NCBI RefSeq assembly: GCF_000350225.1 | Contig: NW_005179085.1 | Location: 108,643 to 172,642 of the forward strand | Direction of reading: 5' to 3' | DNA length: 64,000 nt | Origin: Chondrus crispus | Taxonomy: Eukaryota > Rhodophyta > Florideophyceae > Gigartinales > Gigartinaceae | Shown: in pieces, positions 55,081 to 64,000 of the stretch | Layout: the number at the start of each line of letters is the position of its first letter | Position numbering within the stretch: the first letter of the stretch is position 1 | The notes under the pieces: generated by a model | Seen by the model: only the letters and a program-made list of their open reading frames with translations | Database searches by the model: none | Told to the model about the DNA's origin: nothing | Translations under genes and position numbers: made by a program

Positions 55081-56501
55081 AAAAGAATGTCTAGCGGTAA
55101 TTTGGACCGTACAGACTTTAAGACCATATCTATATGGCGAGCACTTCATTGTGCGTACCGACCACGCCTCATTGAGGTGGTTGATGAACGCAACCGACTC
55201 CAGCGGGAGATTAATCCGATGGAGGCTCCGCCTCTCGGAATTTGATTTCGAAATCAAGTACAATAAGGGCAAGGAAAATAGTCAAGCTGATGCCCTGTCA
55301 AGATTACGGACCGCAGGAGAAACCGTCGACGAAATCGACGACGAAATCCCATGCTTTATGACCGAACCGGCCGAAGTTACAGTGGGGGACGAGGACAGTT
55401 TTGACGCGTTAGACGACATCCTCGCTCTTGAGGGGGGGACCGCCCCTGATCGCCTCGATCAATTCCAAGCTGTCACTCCGGAGGAGCTCATTCGCGAGCA
55501 AGCCGTCGACCCCTTCTGCAACCGCATCAAGGAAGAAATGGACGCCGGAAAGGTGAGAACGTTCAGCATGGAGACCGAGGAACTCGAAGGAACTCTATGC
55601 CGTACCGCGGCAGAGTTTGGACAAGTGGTGATACCACAATCGTTAAGGGACCGCGTCCTAGGGTTAAGCCATTACGCAAAATTGGCAGGACACCCGGGAG
55701 GCAGGAAACTTTACAAGACATTGAGAGGATATTTTTATTGGCCTACGATGGCCCTAGACTGCTACGCCGTCGCGAAGAATTGCGCCGCATGTGCGCGGGA
55801 AAGGGTGAAGTTAAGAAGAAACACGAAGGAAATGAAGCTGTTCACGCCCAAAGCTCCGCTGGGGTTTGTCGCCATCGACATTCTCGGCGAGCTAATTACA
55901 ACTAAACGAGGAAATCGGTATATTCTCGTGATTAGCGATCGATACCCGAAACTGGTACGAACCGTACCGTTGAAGAAGATATCAGCTGCGCACATCCCAC
56001 AAGCCTTCGTTCACCATTGGGAATTCGTGTACGGACCGCCGGTCAAGCTGCTGTCCGACAATGGAACACAGTTCACGGCCCGGTTCTTTCAGAACGTCTG
56101 CCAAATTCTCGGCATACGCAATGTGTTCACGACTACGTACCACCCCCAAGCCAACGGCCAAGTGGAGAGGTTTAACCGCACGCTGACTTCCGCGTTGCGA
56201 AAATATGCTGGAGAGCATCCCAAGGACTGGAACCTATTTAGCGACGCTGTGACGTTCGCATACAACACGCAAGTTCATCGAACTACGAACATCGCGCCCT
56301 TCAAGCTGGTGTTAGCTCGGGCGCCGAGAAGCCTTGCGTTACAAGCACAGCCAAGTTTAGAAGGATTTAGCTCGAATCGAGCGTACTACCTGAAATGGCA
56401 GTCGTGATTGGAAAGCCTGATGAAAGGCGCTAATAAGAGCTTGCGAAAAGAACAAGCGCGCTACAAGCGAAACTTAGACGCACGGCTCCGCAAACCGAGG
56501 T
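55081..56501 (+). pseudogene. Family 2 pol: RNase H and integrase, 5' part deleted
   Basis: Begins abruptly inside RNase H (KECLAVIWTVQTLRPYLYG, then VRTDHASLRWL), with no protease or reverse transcriptase before it. Then KGKENSQADALSRL, the integrase zinc part (HYAKLAGHPGGRKLYK ... CAACARERV), and the core AIDILGELI, LLSDNGTQFTARFF, PQANGQVERFNR, giving D, D and E. The integrase body is open from 55,151 to the TGA at 56,405; reading on, the same frame continues KGANKSLRKEQARYKRNLDARL before a small frame change near 56,510. So the copy lacks polymerase and could move only with help. Confidence 0.85.
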
Positions 56502-57185
56502 ATGACATCCCTTCCTTCATACGTATTCCTTCGGAAAGAGCAAGGCACGGCCACCGAGCCGAAACATAAGTTGGCACAAGTAGCTACGGGTCCGTATCAA
56601 GTGAAGGAGTCAACTGAGAATACGGTCGTCATTGCTATCGGCGACCAAGAAGAGCGCGTGTCGCGAGATCGAGTCGAATTAGCCCCTAGTCCCATGAACT
56701 ACACGCCGATAATCGGACTACGGCAAGCGCTACAGTTCCTCAATCGAGAAGGGGAACGAGAGGAACTCGCCGCGCAAGCGAAGAGTAACACGGATGATGG
56801 ACCGCTGGTAAATCAGGAAGCTGCGCACATCTCGCCCGATCTACAAGAGATGGGAGGTTCGGTACAAGAGATGGGAGGTTCGGTACAAGAGATGGGAGGT
56901 TCGGAAGAGCAGGATGAGGATGAGTCGCTGGCTCTTCGGAAGGGGGAAGGACAGTTGGACACGCAGGAGGAAGGAGCCGAGAGTCAGGAGTATGTGATCG
57001 ACAAGATCGTGGACCACGGCTACGACAAGGAGAAATTAATTCTCAAAGTGAGGTGGTATGGGTATACCATCGAGGACGCAACGTGGGAACCTATTGAGCA
57101 AATCCCCCGCAGCGCGATAGTCACATATTTCGGAATGAAAAGGCTACCCTTACCCGCGCAAGCGTCGTACGCACAACCGGGATAG
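56502..57185 (+). pseudogene. Family 2 pol C-terminus with chromodomain
   Basis: Reads PSYVFLRKEQGTATEPKHK, VKESTENTVVIAIGDQEERV, an acidic linker, then the chromodomain EYVIDKIVDHGYDKEKLILK, VRWYGYTIEDATWEPIEQI with its aromatic residues, and a short tail. The linker has a VQEMGGS unit three times in a row (about 56,840-56,905) where the minus copy has it once. The domain itself is intact, but it is out of frame with the integrase upstream. Confidence 0.8.
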
Positions 57186-60100
57186 CCATCTTAAATAGAG
57201 TTAGTAGGTTAGAAACAACAGAGAGGTCAGAACTTCGAGGAAGGAACGCATCTACGAGGTTCGCAAATATGGAGTTTGAAGGAAAGGAGAGCAAGGCAGA
57301 GAAGCGAAACTATATCCTTGGATGAGGCATTGAGCCTTCCGGAAAACACGAACACGCCTCACCGCAGTACGCACGCGAAATGACGTTTCGAACAGGCGGT
57401 CCGCCCGCGTGGGGTATGATGTAATCAAAAAAATAAGCGTGTCGACAACAAACTGCTGAACGAGCGACGCAAGGCAAAGCTCGAATTCCAGCCATGCTGC
57501 GAAATTATAATTAAAAAGCAGGAAAAACTACTGCAGCTGCAGTACACACGCCAAGTGGTTGTCGCTTGCCACAGTCAGCGACATGAAAATTCTAAGTCGC
57601 CCCGCGGCCAAGCCCCACCCGACCTCACGTGAAGCCGATCGTCACACTCACTGCTAACACATTGCCAATGCTCGACGAGCACGAAGACCCGTCCATATGG
57701 ACCACCGACAGAAGAACGCTGCTACAAAGTCACCCCGCGGCGACCGACGTCGACGCGCACAACCAGTCCTATTTTCTAGAGTGATCTACTTAGCACTTAC
57801 TACCATGACCTCTCTTCAACTCTGTCGTTTCTTTATTTCTTTTCTTTCCCTCTTTTCTGTTCCGTTTTACTCTATTCTATTTTATTTTATTTCTTTTCGT
57901 TGTTGCAGGACTCTGGCGACGCGGCCCCGTATCGCGGACCTCGATCAAACAAGACCACAAGGCAAATCGATAGACGGAAAAGGAGGAGAAGGAAATTGCG
58001 CCGTCAGGAGCACGAGAGAAGATGGTGCGCAACTACAGATTGATACGACGGCAAATCCCGTCGGGAGCGTCAATCCAAAGGACCCCACATTTCGCATTCC
58101 CGAAAATTGGTATTCTCGGAGAGAAAAGGGCAACGAAGGGCTACAGTTGATACACATCGACCACGGAGTATTGCTCGTGTTCCTTACGGACGTGCTTCTT
58201 TCAAAAGGGGATTACACCGACGATGTCAGTTTCAATGACACAACCTGTACATGAGCAGCATCAAACTTCGTCGAAAAGAGTATAATTAATACCAAACCAG
58301 CAATTAGGACGCAGAGCTGACGCAGGACACACCCCTAGTGTGTCGGAAAGGTTCAAAAGAAGGAGGGGAAACGCTCGTTGAGCTAGAGGGGTTTCTAAAG
58401 GGGCAATGTTTTCTTTTTGTAACCCCGGAATAATGGCGCACACCCAATTACGCACGCGTCCATCGAAGGTGTCACACTTCCCTGGATCCAGAAGCATTTG
58501 TTTGAAAACACACCTCTCTACAAGGGGGAGACTAAAGAAAGAAAGGGACATTTGTCTTGAAGGGAGGTCCTCGCCTCAGCAAAGACCCGTTTACAATTCT
58601 TGTCATAGAAGACAGTCGGTGGCCTTGCAAAACATGTGTGGACACTCAACCGTACGCGCCTCGTTAAAATGACATATGATCTACCTTTACCCGTTGCCGC
58701 TCACTCGTGTCGTGATACACACCTGCATTGCTAACAACCTCCCCCGTCGTTTGAGGATGAACATCAGCCCTTCACGAATACGCGAACAATTGTTTTTACA
58801 CGAAGGACGCAGTCCTAAGTTCGCTACGGAATCCGCTCCCCGCTTTCTTTTTCTATTCTTTTTGGTTGCTCCGTTTTCCCTGTATATATTGGCTGTGTGA
58901 TGTCATTTCGCCTACGCTGACTGTCTGCCACGGAGATTGAGGACACGCCACGTGTGCCCCGAACGAAGAAAAGCAAGGCCATACCAGCCCAGCGGGCAGC
59001 GCAAGGGAAGCAAATTAATTGGGAGAGAGGGAACCGAACTGCGACTGCAGGACTACCCATATGAGGACTTAGTCTGTCATCGAGACACGAAGACATGGAA
59101 CCCGCAGGCCCCCCTTGGATCCACGAGTCATGGCGATTGACTTGAGTCATGGCGATTGACTTAGAAATGCGCGCGCGCCCCTAGCAAACGGACGAGGAAG
59201 CTGCGTGCGCACCACCCGAAACGCCTTCAAAAATATTAACAAAAATTAAGGGAAGTTGCAGCCGAGATATACAACCCATTTGTTGTCACAAGCCCCAGGC
59301 ACCGATCCGACGATCTTGCAAATTACCAGAGGGAAGGACCTCGACAACCCCTCTTTCCCACAGCCCCAGTTTCCCTTGAAAATGATCGATTGTGAGCGCA
59401 CCCCGACGGGGAGCTCACACAGAAGACCCCAGCTTGCTATCACGGCGACGCCGTCGCCCGCGCAGCCATCGAACTACATCGAAAAGGACGCCCCCCAAAA
59501 AGAGGAGGAACAGGCGAGGTTTTTGAAACTCCTTTGGCGCCCCCGCCAGGGAAGCAGAATATGCTGTCAGGTCAGTACGAGACCAATTACCTTTCCCTTT
59601 CACCTCGTTTTCTCCCTTTTTATTTATTTTGTGTATTGTAGGTGACGAGGGCATGAACCCACAGTGAGAAGCCGCCAACTCGTCCAAAAAAAGAGGGGGA
59701 GATACAAGTGGCCCTGGGCCGGTTCGACCAAGGGAGGACTATATCAGCCGGGAAGTGTACAGTGTGCACGAGAAAGGAGAACGGCGAGGGAAGAGAAGAA
59801 GAACGTCAAGCAGCCAGCTGTCGACGACAGCACTTAGAAGGTGGAACTCACTGGTAGTGAGAACTCGGTGCAGCATCACCCGGACAGGGACGCGAAGCGC
59901 GATAGTCACAAGGGAAACGTTGGTGCGGGAAGAACCGAAGAGGGAGAGAGACGCGACATCACTTCCGCGATAACGATCGCAGACGGGGCAGCTGCTACGA
60001 ATGAATTGGGTACTCGTGGTGATTAGCTCGGAATAATATCGCCATACGGAGTCAAAGAAGAAAGAGCGGAGACACGTGCAGCAGGTGTCTACAAGGAGAG

Positions 60101-61400
60101 TGCAACCGACGGAAGCGATTAGGAGCATCGACGTTGTCCGAAACCACATGGAAGGTACAGTAGAGCTCGGTCGCGGAAATAATTAGCTCAACCGGGTGCG
60201 ACCGGACGGGTCAAGCATGTTCCAAGACGACCATTATTTTTCTTGCATCACAAAGACCAGGCCCCATGCCTCATGTGCACACACATATTGTGTTACGGTC
60301 TCTCTCTCCAATTGGAAGGATGCTGTGAGGAAAGAACATCAGCCGGAGCAGTATGTACAATTGCCGACGGGTAGGCCGATAGACCTACACGATCCATGCG
60401 ATAAGGGAACAGAATACCCTACCTTTTTAATTTGTTGAGATACTTCTTGGAAACGAGAGAATCTCTCGTTCCACATCGGAGATGTGGGTTGCAGAAAACT
60501 ATTTAACAGGGAGGAGGTAGACTGACATGAGGAAGGAGCGGGACGACGCATCAAGACAGTGCCCCATGATCCGCGACCGTGTTGACCGCGGGACGGACAA
60601 AAGAGAAGCTTTTCAACGACCAATTCTCTTTGCACCTCCACGCCACGTTTTTACGATGACTAGGACGAATTGAGACTGCAATCCCCCAGGATAACCCGAC
60701 AACACGCCCACGGCGTTTTTTATACGCCGTATAAATACGGAAAGGGGAAAAAGAAGTTCACCAAAAATTCTACGAGACCTGAGGGCCCCAACGCGACACA
60801 CCCGGTAGTCGCGTCCTTCATTTATGGACGTCATCCGTCGGAAAACACTGTACTGTGTACATAGCTCGACGGAGAAACCAATGTTTTGGCGGATAACGGG
60901 GAGAGGAGAAGACGGAGACAACCACCGGAAACTTTCTCTCACATAACAACCCGCGTCGAGTGTCCCGTAGGACAGGCTGGCAAGGAGATGCGAAACAGGC
61001 TCAGCGACACGCCGTGCCAAGGATAAAGAGGAGGAACTGAAGAGAAGGAAACATAGGGGAATCAGGGAAGGGAAAATTGAAAATGCAAAAGAGGAGGAAG
61101 TTAGTGAAAAGAGGGGTACGACCGCAGTGACGGTACGCAGAAAAAAGAGGAGGAAGTTGAAAATAACAGGGGGTAGACGGGGTATGGAAGGAAGACCCCG
61201 GGGCACTTCGGACTTGCTAGGAAAGCCCACACCCGGACGTTTACGGGTGGCACTATCGTCCGAGTGTTCTGACGGAGACAGAAGCATGATATTTTCGTCT
61301 TACCCTTGCCAGAACGCCGTGCAGAGTGATTGAAGGTTGGGAAACACGGTAAGGGACGGCAGGAGATTATACGATGGCTTGGCGCTGTACAAGGGCGTTC
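57186..61400 (+). other. Family 2 3' region (plus copy), no named gene
   Basis: About 4.2 kb between the chromodomain stop and the polypurine tract. Purine-rich on the sense strand, as expected from the minus copy. A plus-strand frame at 57,697-58,254 contains a pyrimidine tract ending in TTGCAG (57,908), and GTCAGT...TGTAG at 59,571-59,641 has intron-like ends and a pyrimidine tract; both are weak. The antisense frame 60,613-61,287 is Ser/Leu-rich and shares a short conserved stretch with the minus copy. A 16-bp direct repeat (GGCGATTGACTT context) lies at about 59,128-59,165. No product can be named. Confidence 0.4.
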
Positions 61401-61412
61401 AGAAGGGGGATA
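61401..61412 (+). promoter_or_regulatory. Family 2 polypurine tract (plus copy)
   Basis: AGAAGGGGGATA directly before the 3' LTR, matching the minus copy at 47,345-47,357. Confidence 0.75.
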
Positions 61413-61632
61413 TGTAGTGCAATAATGGGCTCTACATGGGGTTGGAACGAAAGGAAAATAATTGGATATGAAAAGTAGTCCGGGTTGGGGGACACACGTG
61501 TGAATAATTGCACAGTTTTAATTTTTAATTATTTTATTTTATTTAGTTAATTAGTTGGCATTAATTTTGCTGACATTAGATTAGATCTAGGATCTAGCGC
61601 CGCGAGCTACTGTAGTGGCTCCGGCTGGGCGA

Positions 61633-61638
61633 TATATA
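61633..61638 (+). promoter_or_regulatory. TATA-like box in family 2 3' LTR
   Basis: TATATA in the context GCGATATATACCTTAG, at the position equivalent to the box in the 5' LTR. Confidence 0.45.
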
Positions 61639-61843
61639 CCTTAGCCCGCTGACCACCAAGTCAGTAAAGGTAACCCGAGTTGCCAGAGTCTGATATCGCC
61701 TTGGTCAAAGTCCGTCTTTCACAAGACATTCCCTTTAACTACAGATTACTTTATCCTTTGCGCTCGGGGGTTCCCTTTTCTTTTTCCTTTATTTCCCTAT
61801 CCTTTTCTATCTCTAATTCTACCTATTTTTCCCTTATCTTGTG

Positions 61844-62150
61844 TTGGTGCCATCGGCCTCGGTTGCGACCGAACCGGTGTAGGTGTCTTTGCCATCAGGC
61901 GACACAGTTGACGTAGCGCTGCTACTGTGACCCATTTTCCGACGGAGACTGTTGCAACGACGTCTCCCTCGAAGGGCTTTGTCGTGTGTACAAGCCAGTG
62001 TTGGTGCCATCGGCCTCGGTTGCGACCGAACCGGTGTAGGTGTTTCGAGCCATCGGGCGGCACAGTTGACGTAGCGCTGCTACTTTCATTTCATCCCGTC
62101 GGGCAGCGTTGCGACGCCCCCCTCGAAGGCCTTGTAGCGTTACAAGGTGT
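61844..62150. repeat. 157-bp tandem duplication inside family 2 LTR
   Basis: TTGGTGCCATCGGCCTCGG starts at 61,844 and again at 62,001; each copy continues through GCGACCGAACCGGTGTAGGTGT and GTTGACGTAGCGCTGCTAC. A related two-unit structure (CCCGATGGCTAAAA words) occurs in the LTR at 46,314-47,344, so the duplication is a family trait. Confidence 0.7.
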
Positions 62151-62463
62151 CAAAGAAGCTCAACGAGCATTGGCCTTACAACCCAGTGGAACCGGGGTAC
62201 CTAAGTACGCGCCCCACCCCACACTCGTCGAGCAGTTCTCTTCGCAAGTCTCTACCACACCGATCCCGGGCCGGGCTATTTCTCTATGCCCCGCCTCTAT
62301 CAGGGATCTGAGCTACTACGAGTCGCAAGCTCGTTTAAACGGAGAAGGGAGAGTCGGACACTCCGTAGCGCTGTGCCATCGGCAGTTCTTCTTTTTGTTG
62401 CTGCTGTTGTTTTTGCTGGACCATCGGACCGCGGTCTCTGCCTGACAGGCGCATTGCACTACA

Positions 62464-63221
62464 AACCGGTAGCGTACGGACGTCTACCGGACCTGGATGC
62501 TCGGCGTAACTCGCCGGCGGGTAGCCGCCCCAGCGGGGATCGACGGAGAATATCGGTTCTCCGGATCCGCGGGCGGCTCCTCCACGGTCCTGTTCGTCCG
62601 CGTACGATACGTGGTCCACTTGCCGCCCACTTCCAGCGATAGGCGGCAACGTTTAGGTCTCAGACGCGAAGTTCGCGTCTATCGGAGGACGGCTTCCTTC
62701 TCCAGCCCGACTGGTAGCTGCACCAGTCTGACACCAACCTTCGGGGACGGCGGCGCTCGGAGGTACGGTACCACCGGGCCCTCTCGAGGGAGCACCGGGT
62801 AGCCCTTCGGCCATGGTACGTTCCATGTCATGAGCACGCCGACGAGTGGAGTTGAGCTCAGCGGAGAGGTGCACGAACGCTCCCAATTGCTCAGCGGGCG
62901 GAGAGGTTCGGTCCTCGGGTCGTCTCACCGAGGTCGGCCTCTCACTCTATCGAACCTCCCTTCACGCAGGGAGCGGAGTCCGGCCATACATCGAGTGTAT
63001 ACATGGTCCGATACATCGATCCGAAGGGAAGTACGGACTTCCTCGATGTATTCGGCCATGCGTTCGAACATCGCCGCCGCTCTTTCCTCGGAGGATCCGA
63101 GCGACGGTTCGCGGCCACGAGGACCTGCGTCGCCGTCACCCGACGGGGCGGATGGGGACTGCACAGCGGCCGGACTCAGATTTGCCGCTTCGGAGCGGAT
63201 CGAGGGCTCAAACTCTTAGCT
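62464..63221 (-). pseudogene. Family 1b gag fragment
   Basis: Minus-strand gag related to family 1: RMAEYIEEVRTSLRIDVSD, LRSLREGRF, LSAELNSTRRRAHDMERT and DPRWGGYPPASYAEHPGPVD match the family 1 gag in the same order. The ATG near 63,221 is followed after one codon by a TAA, and several frame changes separate the pieces. The fragment is cut at 62,463 by a family 2 LTR, so only the N-terminal quarter is present. It belongs with the 5' LTR at 63,305 and plausibly with the 3' end at 21,215-22,707. Confidence 0.75.
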
Positions 63222-63285
63222 CATCTCGACGCGATCGGTTCGCGGAGGGAAGCGGAAGTCTTCTTGGAGATCGGACTCCAGGGTG

Positions 63286-63303
63286 TTCTAGGTCGGGAGA
63301 CCA
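63286..63303 (-). promoter_or_regulatory. tRNA primer-binding site (family 1b)
   Basis: Complement of TGGTCTCCCGACCTAGAA, one base inside the LTR. Identical to the other three sites in this window. Confidence 0.75.
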
Positions 63304-63304
63304 C

Positions 63305-63972
63305 TGTAGCATAAACACCCCCTGACGTAGAGGGGTGTATGCTTTAGCTCGACGTAGACCCTTTGGAGGGGGAGAAGACAAGGAGATCACACAGCTAACG
63401 AGACACGAAAGCGGGCCCTGGTAGCGTGGTAGAGCGGGACGGTCGGGGACGAGCGTACGCGCGGGCCGATCCACGCCTCGACGCCCCGGAGCAGCGCTGG
63501 GTAACGTACCAGCGCTGACGGGCGGAGGCGGATCTAGGCTCGCTCGCGTACGCGTGTGTCCCCTACCCGCTTTGTCCCGTTTAACGCGTGCGAGGGTGGA
63601 TCGCGCGTGTTAGGCAAGCTGGAAGACGGACCTTGACGGTCGGTGGGTCACAAGTCCGTGCTTGTCGCTCTTCCCCGCCGCCAGTCCGCTCCATATTTAA
63701 TGTACATAATAACCTATCATAATAGTACAGTACCGATGTACTGTAGTGACGTACTGTAGCGGTCGGTCGACACTGTAATAACGTCAGCCATCGGGGCTGA
63801 CAGTACACGTGTGTGCGCGCTGCCTTCGGTCCCGCGCGTACACGTGTACACGTGCGCCCCCTATACTTGGGGGTACACGTGGTGGTACTGTAGAGCATCG
63901 AGCCCTACAGTAACCGATGCGATTCTGAGTTCATCTAATCTAAAATAAAGCCCCAGGGGGGGGTTATACTAC
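63305..63972 (-). repeat. Family 1b 5' LTR
   Basis: Plus strand TGTAGCATAAACACCC...GTTATACTACT, about 668 bp. Adjacent to a minus-strand primer-binding site and gag. Shares the CATATTTAATGTACAT block and the GTCCGTGCTTGTCG stretch with family 1 LTRs. The last base differs from the expected TACTACA end, so the outer boundary may be off by one or two bases. The 28 bases after it show nothing. Confidence 0.75.
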
Positions 63973-64000
63973 TAGTCGTCAGTCAACCCGGGCTGAGGCT

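Larger units (their letters stand above)
61413..62463 (+). repeat. Family 2 3' LTR (diverged)
   Basis: TGTAGTGCAATAATGG...GCATTGCACTACA, 1,051 bp. It follows the polypurine tract. It is clearly more different from the 5' LTR at 52,092 than the two minus/plus 5'-side LTRs are from each other, and the flanking five bases (AACCG after, GTCAT before the 5' LTR) do not match. So the element is a recombinant or very old. It ends inside a family 1b gag. Confidence 0.8.

Noticed and set aside
59571..59641. Intron GTCAGT...TGTAG in the family 2 3' region
   Set aside because: Ends look plausible but there is no conserved coding sequence on either side to support it.
62464..62500. Target duplication for the family 2 element using flanks GTCAT and AACCG
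   Set aside because: The flanks do not match; a recombinant origin is more likely.

Overview
The window looks like a repeat-dense stretch of a eukaryotic nuclear genome. Evidence: Ty3/gypsy retrotransposons with chromodomain integrases, pogo- and PIF/Harbinger-type DNA transposons, candidate spliceosomal introns, and captured fragments of nuclear genes (an SPT4-like factor, a plant/algal-style DEG protease, a Golgi-type glycosyltransferase). I see no intact single-copy host gene. The lineage cannot be fixed from sequence alone; an alga (perhaps red), oomycete or fungus are all possible.

Positions 1-21,214 are comparatively AT-rich and hold old debris: a ruined multi-domain gene on the minus strand (632-7,611), a complete but dead pogo element with TA duplication and CAGTC termini (8,981-11,213), a fold-back MITE (13,213-13,461), diverged repeats, and a two-gene PIF/Harbinger element (about 19,125-21,214) cut by an LTR.

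Positions 21,215-63,972 are GC-richer and read as a nest of LTR retrotransposons. The outermost layer (family 1b, minus strand) leaves a 3' LTR and 3' internal piece at 21,215-22,707 and a gag fragment plus 5' LTR at 62,464-63,972. Inside lies a family 1 copy on the plus strand (5' LTR 22,708-23,281; gag; protease), whose gag is split by a second family 1 copy on the minus strand (23,691-42,937) with a clear 5-bp duplication, GTCCT. That 19.2-kb insertion is itself split between reverse transcriptase and RNase H by a 5.7-kb CACTA-like DNA element (31,568-37,236) carrying several gene fragments. The plus-strand copy is cut at 46,314 by a second retrotransposon family (family 2), present as a minus-strand 3' half (46,314-52,091) abutting a plus-strand copy (52,092-62,463) that has lost its protease and reverse transcriptase.

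The most unusual object is the 19.2-kb element. Between the end of pol and the 3' LTR it carries about 5 kb of extra sequence bounded by two copies of the same hairpin-plus-polypurine motif. That extra block holds a long antisense reading frame (about 700 codons, no recognised domain, basic patch and coiled coil) and a hairpin-bearing 66-bp tandem array. One of its LTRs has an internal 74-bp inversion. Families 1, 1b and 2 share the same 18-nt primer-binding site.
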